Of a stretch of 6,947 nucleotides of DNA, positions 1-6,781 are shown piece by piece (position 1 is the first letter of the stretch; every line of letters begins with the position of its first letter). The translations under genes were made by a program, and so were the position numbers. The notes below the pieces were generated by a model. The model was not told the origin of the DNA. It was given only the letters and a program-made list of their open reading frames with translations, and did no database searches. Origin of the DNA: CAWEHT01 sp963808455 (GTDB taxonomy: Bacteria > Chloroflexota > Anaerolineae > CG2-30-64-16); contig CAWEHT010000222.1 in NCBI GenBank assembly GCA_963808455.1, positions 1-6,947 of the forward strand, given 5' to 3'.

Positions 1-855
1 GATACGCTGCTGCATCCACTGCACCGGTGGTTTTGCCTTCATCACTTCGAAGTTGGCCCCTCGCAAGGTACACTTGCGGACAAAGCCTTGGGCGTTCATC
101 TGGGTTGTCCACTGGAACTTTGCAAGGTACCACCAAAGCCAAGGGGAACGCCGATGAGCTTCCAGGATAAATTCATCGGCCCGATTCTTCACTCTTGCCC
201 TTTCAGTCTGGTAGAAATCCGGAATGGGGAATATGTCCCGCATGGTGTCTTCTGGCACATGCAAGATGGTCATCCGGTCAAGTGGGCAACCGAGCGCAAG
301 TACTTTGCCATCCAACTCGACGAGTTTGCCGTAAGGCGAGAGTTCGTCGTGAGGAGCATAGGATCGTCGATGCGAACAAGTCAACGCCTCGGCCAGGGCA
401 CCCTGAGCTGATGCCGCAGAGAACGGATATTCACTGCGCACCGATTCCTTGCGCCGCCGGAAGATCTCGGTAAGCAGGCCCACATAAGATGGACTGCGCC
501 TTACGTCATAGATCCACGTCTCGCCATCGCGTTTCAACCGGGGATGGGTGGGCATTGCCAGCGTTCCATGCGGCCCAAGGTAGTCAAGCAAGAAATCGAT
601 GAGATTGGAGGGTTCCCAACCCAAGCTCGAAATTGCTCCCATGTCGGAGTGCACCATGAGCAGATCGCCTGGAACAATATTCAAGCTTTCGAGAACCAAT
701 TTCAGTTGATGTTGGCTAACTGGCGTAACATTTGCTGTTGGCCTAGCATTCTCAACCGTGCCATCTGCATCTGGCCTGACTCGATCTTTGATGACCTTTG
801 CCGTACGCATCACCAGTTCAACGATGGGGGGAATATTTTGTGACTGTTTCACCAT
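1..855 (-). CDS. AAC(3)-family N-acetyltransferase, partial (C-terminus beyond left edge)
   Basis: This is an open frame of 285 codons that reaches base 1 without a stop, so the C-terminus is missing. It matches the aminoglycoside 3-N-acetyltransferase (AAC(3), FrbF/YokD-like) family, which uses acetyl-CoA to acetylate amino groups. After a variable N-terminal extension of about 55 residues comes LLMVHSDMGAISSLG (about 65-79), the family's VHSSLSSLG-type motif. Next come GPHGTLAMPTH (94-104), SPYGKLVELDGKVLALGC (173-190), and TILHVPED (196-203) with the conserved His199 and Glu202. The usual HPTHS-type motif reads YPFSA (143-147), so both of its histidines are replaced. The ATG at 855 overlaps the stop of the BNR gene by 7 bases, which suggests translational coupling; the ribosome-binding site is weak. 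Members in polysaccharide clusters probably act on amino-sugar intermediates or products rather than on antibiotics; this role is inferred from context. Family call fairly sure, substrate unknown. Confidence 0.85.
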   Translation of the reverse strand, partial: MVKQSQNIPPIVELVMRTAKVIKDRVRPDADGTVENARPTANVTPVSQHQLKLVLESLNIVPGDLLMVHSDMGAISSLGWEPSNLIDFLLDYLGPHGTLAMPTHPRLKRDGETWIYDVRRSPSYVGLLTEIFRRRKESVRSEYPFSAASAQGALAEALTCSHRRSYAPHDELSPYGKLVELDGKVLALGCPLDRMTILHVPEDTMRDIFPIPDFYQTERARVKNRADEFILEAHRRSPWLWWYLAKFQWTTQMNAQGFVRKCTLRGANFEVMKAKPPVQWMQQRI

Positions 856-1952
856 ACGTTCTCAAGATCTTCCAAATGGTAAGTTAGCATGCAATCATCA
901 GTTCCACGAGTACCAAGCGCATAACATACAAGCTCACCTGTGGGATTCTTTCCCTCGGGGAAAAACACGCGGGAATACTGAAAGAGTCCCGGGGGGACTT
1001 TTGGAAGGCCACTCATTCGATACCACAGGTCGATCGGAAAGCTAAGGACCTTCGCGGCTCGACCAGAAGCAATATTGACCATCCATACGTGCGTTCCCGA
1101 AAAATCGTTCGGGGTCTGGAATGTCTTGGGAAATTGGGATTCTGGTCTTTCCGCATTCGTCGAACAGAAATACCAGCCATTGAGTAAACAGCTGTAAAAG
1201 CTGCTGTTGTCAATCCTGGCTAAGTTCGTGACTACCCCGGTCTTCTTTTGGAACCGCCGCACAAAATTGTCTGCATTGGGCGAGTCATTCGCTGCCAGGA
1301 CATAATCAGGCGTCACAACCGTCGAATAGAAACGGTTTTCTTGTCCGCTTTGCAAGATTGTTTCAGCATGCTGGAAGGTTGCGTCAGCCTTCAGAAGTTG
1401 ATTCTCTCCGTCGTGATCGCCGGTACAGATCCAAAAACAATCGTCGTACTCATCGTACGTGATGCCGTGGATATGCCGGATAGAATGGGCGGGAAAGGTA
1501 TACACGGCTTGCCACGACTCGCCGTGATCGCGGCTGCCATAGATGCACATTTCGCCGCGCTCAGGATTATCATGGTATTCGCCCCAGACGATCAGCCCCC
1601 CCGGTCTTGAGGCCAATGAGACAGGGCGAGAGCCCTTGAGGATTCGACGCACGCACCGTGCCTCTGTTTCGCCCTTTCGGAGAAGGTAAATCCCTCCCCT
1701 AAAGATAAAAACAATATTCCCATTATCCGCGACCCGTAAACGATAAATCGTCATCCGCATGACACGACGTGCCAACGCCGAACTATCCAAGAGAATCCTG
1801 AATCGGCTCGACACCTCAAACTTTCCGAGAAAGCGGAATGTTTGTCCCAGGTCATCGGTCGCCACGATCTGGTTATAACGGGCACAATATAAGGTCGTAC
1901 CATTGAAATAAAGAGGACGGACATTGTCAATGCGACCTGAATGACTGGGCAT
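849..1952 (-). CDS. BNR/Asp-box (sialidase-like beta-propeller) protein of unknown function
   Basis: The 367-residue product has the look of a sialidase-type or WD40/YVTN/BNR propeller. SRDHGESW (140-147) is a good Asp-box (SxDxGxxW), and TDDLGQTF (32-39) is a degenerate one. Many short beta-rich segments with aromatic residues fill the rest. I see no RIP arginine motif of true sialidases, no signal peptide and no membrane segment, so a catalytic sialidase role is not supported and the protein is predicted cytoplasmic. I chose the ATG at 1952 because GGGAGAG lies four bases upstream. A GTG at 1994 would add 14 residues and overlap the previous gene, but lacks as good a site. The gene lies 31 bases after the GT4 gene, and its stop overlaps the acetyltransferase start, so it belongs to the same operon. 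It is visibly more AT-rich than the upstream glycosyltransferases. A role in glycan recognition or modification is a guess; function unknown. Confidence 0.7.
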   Translation of the reverse strand: MPSHSGRIDNVRPLYFNGTTLYCARYNQIVATDDLGQTFRFLGKFEVSSRFRILLDSSALARRVMRMTIYRLRVADNGNIVFIFRGGIYLLRKGETEARCVRRILKGSRPVSLASRPGGLIVWGEYHDNPERGEMCIYGSRDHGESWQAVYTFPAHSIRHIHGITYDEYDDCFWICTGDHDGENQLLKADATFQHAETILQSGQENRFYSTVVTPDYVLAANDSPNADNFVRRFQKKTGVVTNLARIDNSSFYSCLLNGWYFCSTNAERPESQFPKTFQTPNDFSGTHVWMVNIASGRAAKVLSFPIDLWYRMSGLPKVPPGLFQYSRVFFPEGKNPTGELVCYALGTRGTDDCMLTYHLEDLENVW

Positions 1953-1955
1953 TAT

Positions 1956-1962
1956 CTCTCCC
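1956..1962 (-). promoter_or_regulatory. Ribosome-binding site of the BNR-protein gene
   Basis: GGGAGAG on the minus strand is followed by three bases (ATA) and then the ATG at 1952. This is a strong, if slightly close, Shine-Dalgarno match. It favours the 1952 ATG over the in-frame GTG at 1994. Confidence 0.6.
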
Positions 1963-1983
1963 GGTGAATTCTGGCTAGGCCCA

Positions 1984-2997
1984 TTAACGACCACTCATCA
2001 CGTCGCTTATGATGCGCTCCAGGTCTGCCTTGCGCCGTTCGTAGGAGAACATCTCAAGCACGCGGGCTCGAGCGCGGCCTCCGAGTTCCTCGCGCTTCCG
2101 GTCGTCTGCCAGCAAACCAGCCAAGGCCGAGGCTATCGCCTCCGGATCAGTTCCGTCAACCAGAATGGCGGCATCACCGACCACTTCTGGCACGGCGCCC
2201 GCAGGGCTCGAAATGACCGCTGCCCCGCAACTCATAGCTTCCGCAATGGCGAGGCCGAAGCCTTCCACTCTAGTGGGTTGTAGGTACACCGCGCACTGCT
2301 GCATGAGCTCGATCTTGGTTTCACGGCTTACCACCCCTGGGAACTCAACGTAATGGTTGGCGCCCAGCCTGTCCACTTGCGCCGCCAACGCAGGGTAACC
2401 GTCAAGTTTTTCTCCACAGATCACCAGCCTATGCCCCAGGCGTATTCTCTGTAACAGACTGGCGGCCGATATCGCCTCGGCAACACACTTGCGCTGAGTA
2501 TTCTCGGCTTTCATCCAGCAAAAAGAGAGCAAGAACTTCTCGCGCGGCTCCCTTCCGGGACAATATCTGTTCACATCTACTGCGCAATAGCTCCATTGAG
2601 GGTTACGGACGGCAAAATCGTGCTGAGCGTGCCGATACTCCAATTGCGAGACGAATACATTGGCATCGGCTTCTCTGAGCGCAAGCTTCATCAGCCAGCG
2701 GTGCCAGAACGGTCGATTGCCGAAGTGCTGCCAGGTGCCATCTGGCATGACGTGATCGAACGAGCCTGTGATGACGATGGGCTTGCCGGCGAGTTTGGCG
2801 CGGAAGAGGGGAAAGAAAGCCCAGGTCCACCACCAGACGAAGTAGAGGTCGGCCCCGGGTATCCTGAGGGGGTCGGTGCAGACGATCGTTTCAAACCCCA
2901 AATCAACCAGGATACGAAGGTTGACCGCATAGAACTCATTTCTTTGGAGAACCTCAGCGTTGCTGACTTTTGCAAAGAAAACAACCCTGGGTTTCAT
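1984..2997 (-). CDS. Glycosyltransferase family 4 (GT-B fold)
   Basis: The 337-residue product transfers a sugar from a nucleotide-activated donor to a growing glycan, presumably a lipid-linked repeat unit at the cytoplasmic membrane face. The C-terminal half is typical GT4: LGHRLVICGEK (187-197), then the donor-binding E-x7-E motif EGFGLAIAE (Glu245, Glu253), then SPAGAVPEVVGDAA (264-277). The N-terminal acceptor domain is divergent and rather short, with a tryptophan-rich patch VWWWTWAFF (54-62). A longer frame reaches 3192, but those extra 65 residues lie within the upstream membrane-protein gene. The ATG at 2997 fits better: it overlaps that gene's TGA as ATGA, has GAGGTGA seven bases upstream, and gives a typical MKPRVVFFAK start. 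Donor and acceptor sugars cannot be read from the sequence. Family call is secure. Confidence 0.9.
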   Translation of the reverse strand: MKPRVVFFAKVSNAEVLQRNEFYAVNLRILVDLGFETIVCTDPLRIPGADLYFVWWWTWAFFPLFRAKLAGKPIVITGSFDHVMPDGTWQHFGNRPFWHRWLMKLALREADANVFVSQLEYRHAQHDFAVRNPQWSYCAVDVNRYCPGREPREKFLLSFCWMKAENTQRKCVAEAISAASLLQRIRLGHRLVICGEKLDGYPALAAQVDRLGANHYVEFPGVVSRETKIELMQQCAVYLQPTRVEGFGLAIAEAMSCGAAVISSPAGAVPEVVGDAAILVDGTDPEAIASALAGLLADDRKREELGGRARARVLEMFSYERRKADLERIISDVMSGR

Positions 2998-4385
2998 AGG
3001 ACTGTCACCTCGGCGCTCGACGCTCGTTGGAATGCCCTTCCCGTGCGTGCCTTCGATGCGCTGGAGACATTCAGGAATATTACGGGCAGTGCAAGATACA
3101 TATAGGACACCGATTGGTTGAGTTGCGCCCAATTGATGAAGATCACGGCAATCCACACGAGAGATACCGCGAAACCAGCCACACCCATGCAAAAGCCGAA
3201 AGTGTCGGTTTGAGACAATGCGCGTCTCGCAGTGCTCAATGGCAGAAGAGCAGAGAGCGCCACGAGCAGAAATAGGGCGACGATGCCATTCTCATTCAAC
3301 ACTATCAGATAGGCGTTGTGTGCGGTAAGAATTCCCTGGCCCTCTCCCATACCGAACAGTACCGTCCCAAGGTTCATGGACGATACTATCTCGCGTATCC
3401 AGGGGAGGCGACCACCTGTGATGTCGCCTCCTGCCGCAAATCTGACGAAAACGCTCTGCTGAACCTCTCCGGCTGGAGTCGTGATCAGGTGTGAGAAAAG
3501 CCCGGTGGTCAAGAGAACGATCAACAGAACGGCGAAGATCGCTACTCGCTGCAGTGCCGCCTTGGCCAGCCGTGGGTTGCGCGCTGCCAACATGGCCAGC
3601 ACCGCCAGGAAGGCGCCACCTGCCGCCACCAACGCCTGCCGGGAACCGGTGCCCACCATGCCAACGAGCGCCAAGACGAGACCGGCCGCCAGCATCAACG
3701 GATGGACAACTCTGCTGCTTCCCCGCATGAGCAAGAATGGCAGGAAGGTGGCAATGTAGAAGGCGCACATCGAGCCCGACATGTTTGGGTCCATGAAGGC
3801 CCCAATGATTCTGCCACCTCCGCTCAAAGGATAGGTCCACGGCCGCGAATCTGCCGGGAAGCCGAACGCTGTGGTCAACAGAGGCAGAGTCAAGAGCTTG
3901 CCAAAAGAAATCATAATGAACTGTAGGGCCATCACGCCCACGGAAACCAGTCCCACGAAAAAGACAATCCTCAAGAAACGAATCGGCAGACCGGAGTAGC
4001 GCGACGAAAGGGTCGTCATCAATAGCAGGAACAACACGCCTTCAACGAACCATTCCAATTGTTGGCTTCCGGGGGCGCGATCCTTCGTCATTAGCAGCGA
4101 CACTGATCGCATAACTGCCAGGCCCAGGAACACGGCGAGGATTTGTAGCGCCCGCCGATCCTTGAACCTCACGCCGAGGAACAAGAAGGCAGGCAACAAC
4201 ACCAGTAAGCCCGCGCGCCAGAGCGTAAGCTTGAATATGGTTCCCAGGGGAATTCCGTAGATAGGGAAAGCAAAGCCAAGGATACATAGAACGATGCCCG
4301 CCACGAGGAGCCGTGGCATTCCATCCGCCTCTTTGGGCACTGCTGTTCTAAGGTTCACGGACGCGCTCCCATTGGGGGATGTCAT
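2994..4385 (-). CDS. O-antigen ligase / Wzy-type polymerase family membrane protein
   Basis: The 463-residue protein is strongly hydrophobic, with roughly 11-13 predicted transmembrane segments from about residue 25 to 440. It carries WzyC/O-antigen ligase family features. RIIGAFMDPNMSG (192-204) matches the usual G-x-F-x-D/N-PN segment, and GTGSRQALVA (245-254) matches the conserved SR segment. A periplasmic loop holds GRLPWIREI (325-333) and FGMGEGQGILTAHNAYL (344-360), with the family's His356. A NENGIVALF segment (364-372) follows. Such proteins polymerise undecaprenyl-linked repeat units or transfer the finished glycan to an acceptor; sequence alone does not separate these roles. The ATG at 4385 overlaps the GT2 gene's end by 38 bases. 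An alternative ATG at 4319, preceded by AAAGAGG, would give 441 residues and leave the membrane domain intact. The stop overlaps the next gene's ATG. Confidence 0.85.
   Translation of the reverse strand: MTSPNGSASVNLRTAVPKEADGMPRLLVAGIVLCILGFAFPIYGIPLGTIFKLTLWRAGLLVLLPAFLFLGVRFKDRRALQILAVFLGLAVMRSVSLLMTKDRAPGSQQLEWFVEGVLFLLLMTTLSSRYSGLPIRFLRIVFFVGLVSVGVMALQFIMISFGKLLTLPLLTTAFGFPADSRPWTYPLSGGGRIIGAFMDPNMSGSMCAFYIATFLPFLLMRGSSRVVHPLMLAAGLVLALVGMVGTGSRQALVAAGGAFLAVLAMLAARNPRLAKAALQRVAIFAVLLIVLLTTGLFSHLITTPAGEVQQSVFVRFAAGGDITGGRLPWIREIVSSMNLGTVLFGMGEGQGILTAHNAYLIVLNENGIVALFLLVALSALLPLSTARRALSQTDTFGFCMGVAGFAVSLVWIAVIFINWAQLNQSVSYMYLALPVIFLNVSSASKARTGRAFQRASSAEVTVL
3005..3011 (-). promoter_or_regulatory. 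Ribosome-binding site of the second GT4 gene
   Basis: GAGGTGA on the minus strand sits seven bases before the ATG at 2997, inside the last codons of the O-antigen ligase-like gene. It decides the start and, with the ATGA overlap, suggests coupled translation. Confidence 0.6.
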
Positions 4386-5316
4386 CGGGGACCTTGGTCA
4401 GAAGACCGTGCATGAGCGCTTTGAGCGATGACCGTGTCATCAACCCGTCCCCGCGCAGCGCAAAAGCCACGGCGTTCCTCGCCTGGATCCCGACGTTGAT
4501 CGCGAGGGGCGGCCAGCTGCGAGGCGCCGGTCCCGCGTGTTTGCGAACGGTCCACAAGTGATTCCGGCTCATCAGGTAGTGCGCATAGGGCGTGATGCCT
4601 TCTCTTCGAGGCAAAGCGCTGTTCTTCTTGACGCTTGCCGATAGCCTGTGCCAGAGGTGGGCGGCAGGAACGTATAGCAGGGTTAGGTTTGCCCGCCTGA
4701 TGCGCCAACACCATTCGCTGTCCTCCGAATAAGCGACATAGCTCGTGATCAGACCGCCGACCTGCCTCCACGTCGAGGCGGGTACAAACATGCAGCACCC
4801 AGAGATGAACTCTACATCGACAGCCCCGGCCAACTCCTGCGCGTCCAGTACGGGCTCGTGGAAATGTACTGGGGCACGGTGCAGCGGGTGACGAAGAGCG
4901 CCGGCGTACCAGATATGGTCGCGAGGCGACTCAAAGAATATCTTCCCCGATATCCCGCCTGCCGCCGGGTGCTGCCCGGCGACGCGGATCAGGATGGCCA
5001 AGCAATCGCTGGCAACGACCGTGTCATTGTTGAGCACCCAGATGTAGTCGATGCCTTCGGAGAGAAGAACCTCGATACCCTGGTTGTTTGCACCCGCGAA
5101 TCCCTGGTTGTTGGCGTTGCGTATCCAACTAACTTGGGGGCAGGCGGCGCTGATGCGATCGACCGAGTCATCGGCCGATCCGTTATCCACTACCAGAACC
5201 TTGTCCGGCCTGGTAGTGCCAGCCAGAAGTGACAGGACGCAAGGAATGGTGAACTCGGCCCCATTCCAGTTGACCAACACCACGCCCACGGTTGGTCGCT
5301 CTGCCTTCTCTAGCAT
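4348..5316 (-). CDS. Glycosyltransferase family 2 (GT-A fold), rhamnosyltransferase-like
   Basis: The 322-residue product is an inverting GT-A transferase of the WbbL-like group, which often adds rhamnose or related sugars to lipid-linked glycans. It begins with VGVVLVNWNG (10-19), followed by VLVVDNGSADDSV (40-52), nucleotide-binding NNQGFAGANNQGI (69-81), and the metal-binding DxD variant VLNNDTV (94-100). The acceptor-side region has VEFISGCCMFVP (168-179) and YSEDSEWCWRIRRA (196-209), where the acidic ED pair supplies the likely catalytic base. Length is normal and the gene looks intact. The ATG at 5316 has AGAGGG eight bases upstream. It follows the truncated GT4 gene after 33 bases, in the same frame but separated by that gene's TGA. 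Its 3' end overlaps the membrane-protein gene if that gene starts at 4385. Sugar specificity is inferred from family resemblance only. Confidence 0.9.
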   Translation of the reverse strand: MLEKAERPTVGVVLVNWNGAEFTIPCVLSLLAGTTRPDKVLVVDNGSADDSVDRISAACPQVSWIRNANNQGFAGANNQGIEVLLSEGIDYIWVLNNDTVVASDCLAILIRVAGQHPAAGGISGKIFFESPRDHIWYAGALRHPLHRAPVHFHEPVLDAQELAGAVDVEFISGCCMFVPASTWRQVGGLITSYVAYSEDSEWCWRIRRANLTLLYVPAAHLWHRLSASVKKNSALPRREGITPYAHYLMSRNHLWTVRKHAGPAPRSWPPLAINVGIQARNAVAFALRGDGLMTRSSLKALMHGLLTKVPDDIPQWERVREP

Positions 5317-5349
5317 CGCAGGGGCCCTCTTCCTGGCCTCATGGCCCCG

Positions 5350-6243
5350 TCACCGGCCCCGGCGATCGGCCCGCCGTTGTTCCGCTATCAGCTTTACGTA
5401 TAACTCAGCCAGCTCCGGAATCACAGCGCCCCATCTGAAGTGCTGGGCTCGTGCAGGGCCGTCCTTTCTCATGCAGTTTCTCAGATCCTCGTCGTCAAGG
5501 ACCTTCTTCATGGCGGATGCCAATGTCTCGGCGTCCGCGCCTTCGAAGTAGACAACTGCGTCCCCGGCAATCTCTGGCAACGAGCCGTGGGTCGAGCACA
5601 CAACCGGGGCGCCACGTGCCATCGCCTCCGCCACCGGCAGACCAAATCCCTCGTGCGCCGAGGGACATACGAACAGGGAACAGTTGTCGAGAAGTATCTT
5701 CAGCTCGGCCTCGCTGGCAAAGCCGAAGACCGTGGTCGAATCAGAGATCCCCAAGGCATCTACAGTGCGGTCCAGTCCCCCTCCCGTGGAACGGCCGGCG
5801 GCTCCCACCAGCACCAAACGCTGCTTGCGGGTCTTCCGCAAGAGCGCAAAAGCTCGCAACAACAGATCGACATTCTTATGTTCCGCAAAGCCTCCATAAT
5901 ACAGGATGAAGCCATCGCTGACCCGGGCCTTTGCCAGACACGGACCAACCGCGCCGGGCTCGGCGGGCGTGAAGAATGTCTCCGCGATCCCAACCCAGAT
6001 CCGGTGTGTTTTCTGCCGGGAGGCCGGGAGGTAGCGCTCAATCTCCCGCCTGGAATAATCCGAGTCTGTGATGATAGCATCGGCCCTGGCCGCTACAACT
6101 TTCATCAGGAGCTGCACCCGAAGCTTGGCCAATCGAGGCCGGCCATCCAGCGGAGTGAAGACCGCTGCATCGGCATGCCGTGGGTGCCGGCGCGCGCTGC
6201 CGGTCCTTTCAAGCGTCGTCGCCTGGATCTTGCCCGGCGACAA
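5350..6243 (-). CDS. Glycosyltransferase family 4, N-terminally truncated or broken
   Basis: The C-terminal donor-binding domain is clear. FILYYGGFAEHKNVDLLLRA (112-131) is followed by RLVLVGAAG (142-150), and the E-x7-E motif EGFGLPVAE has Glu198 and Glu206. Then comes THGSLPEIAGDA (218-229), typical of GT4. Before it, ARADAIITDSDYSRREIERY (52-71) is the usual end of the N-terminal domain. In intact members the GG-x-x-x-x-KN region lies near residue 190-210; here it is near 117, so some 80-90 residues are missing. The only start is a TTG at 6243 without a convincing ribosome-binding site. An in-frame TAG lies a few codons further upstream, so the frame cannot extend. The first 20 or so residues read do not look like GT4. 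The gene thus runs into foreign sequence or a frameshift near 6170-6240 and is probably non-functional as read. It is the first visible gene of the operon. Confidence 0.75.
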   Translation of the reverse strand: MSPGKIQATTLERTGSARRHPRHADAAVFTPLDGRPRLAKLRVQLLMKVVAARADAIITDSDYSRREIERYLPASRQKTHRIWVGIAETFFTPAEPGAVGPCLAKARVSDGFILYYGGFAEHKNVDLLLRAFALLRKTRKQRLVLVGAAGRSTGGGLDRTVDALGISDSTTVFGFASEAELKILLDNCSLFVCPSAHEGFGLPVAEAMARGAPVVCSTHGSLPEIAGDAVVYFEGADAETLASAMKKVLDDEDLRNCMRKDGPARAQHFRWGAVIPELAELYVKLIAEQRRADRRGR

Positions 6244-6300
6244 CCATCTCGATCTCGCCGACGCCTATGGCAAGTCCCTGCTCGATTTCGCGTTTTCCGA
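6180..6300. other. Boundary between polysaccharide operon and GC-rich flank
   Basis: GT4 similarity on the minus strand fades here, and convincing plus-strand coding begins only to the right. Around 6239-6300 a plus-strand frame reads DNHLDLADAYGKSLLDFAF with mostly G or C third positions (18 of 24 codons by my count), which looks like genuine protein but matches nothing I recognise. On the minus strand the corresponding frames are stop-interrupted or poor in codon use. The exact breakpoint cannot be fixed from this sequence, and no flanking direct repeats, terminal inverted repeats or tRNA were seen. Confidence 0.4.
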
Positions 6301-6739
6301 TGGCGGGGCGCCTTGCCGCCGCGGGCCGCAGGGCGGACCATCTTCGACCTTCGTCGGGGCGCCCATCCGCCGCGCAGCAACTCGCCCGCCGCCGGCCGCG
6401 TCCGGCGGCGCAGCAGATCGCCGCCGCAAAAATCGTCCCGCCGCGGTCGCGCCGCGCCCGGCGACGTCGCCGGACGCTACGCCGTTCTGCGCGAGGCCGG
6501 CCGCGACACCGGCTGCATGGTCACCCTCGACATCTCCGGCAAGGCAGTTCCTGTCGCCGGCCTGCCGCGATCAGGGCATCGTGATCTTCGATCCCACCGC
6601 CTGGCGCATGGCGGGCGGGCGGCTCGTCATCGTCGCGCGAAAGGGCCATACGGCGCAGCTCGACCTCCAGCCCGACGGAACCTGGCTGAAAGAGTTGAAG
6701 GAGACCGACGCCAAGAGCCTCACGCTGAAAAAGTTCTAA
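6300..6739 (+). pseudogene. AprI/Inh (Omp19-like) metalloprotease inhibitor family gene, frame-broken
   Basis: The inhibitor domain is split over two frames. From 6451 one frame reads PGDVAGRYAVLREAG and then DTGCMVTLD. After about 6544 the following frame continues SPACRDQGIVIFDPTAWRM, then GGRLVIVARKGHTAQLDL and GTWLKELKE, to a TAA at 6737-6739. Together these give the AprI/Inh pattern: a small beta-barrel with two conserved cysteines, a tryptophan, and a G-x-W near the end. In this family such proteins are secreted or outer-membrane proteins that inhibit metalloproteases. The frame change at 6544 equals one extra base or two missing ones. Further upstream a third frame has a possible signal start MAGRLAAAG (ATG at 6300) and an Ala/Gln/Pro-like linker PAAQQIAAAKIVPP (about 6400-6450), so at least one more frame break is needed. 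Either this is a decayed gene or the sequence has errors. The start is uncertain; the domain from 6451 to 6739 is the solid part. Confidence 0.6.
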
Positions 6740-6781
6740 CCCTACCAGCCCCTTTCCGCCGTCCCTGATGAGGTTTGCGAC

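Noticed and set aside
1..855. Aminoglycoside-resistance gene.
   Set aside because: Only the family matches. The HPxHS histidines are replaced and the gene sits in a glycan operon, so a resistance function is not supported.
2596..3105. Plus-strand open frame of 169 codons.
   Set aside because: It is antisense to the N-terminal half of the GT4 gene and the end of the membrane-protein gene, both with clear motifs, and it has no recognisable protein features.
1984..3192. Longer version of the second GT4, starting at 3192 (402 residues).
   Set aside because: The extra 65 residues overlap the membrane-protein gene in another frame and do not look like GT4. The ATG at 2997 has a ribosome-binding site and an ATGA overlap.
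5317..5349. Possible terminator or promoter in the short gap between the truncated GT4 and the GT2 gene.
   Set aside because: The gap is GC-rich but shows no clear stem-loop with a T-run and no -35/-10 pair. It looks like simple intra-operon spacing with a ribosome-binding site.
6458..6473. Perfect 16-base palindrome CCGGCGACGTCGCCGG as a possible operator or site.
   Set aside because: It lies in the conserved PGDVAG codons of the inhibitor domain in a region of extreme G+C, where such palindromes are expected by chance.
5440..6768. Plus-strand open frame of 442 codons, the longest on that strand.
   Set aside because: Most of it is antisense to the clear GT4 gene and reads as low-complexity, Arg-rich protein. 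Only its 6451-6543 part is real, as the first half of the inhibitor domain.
6740..6781. Possible terminator between the inhibitor remnant and the methyltransferase.
   Set aside because: I see no inverted repeat or T-run in these 42 bases.
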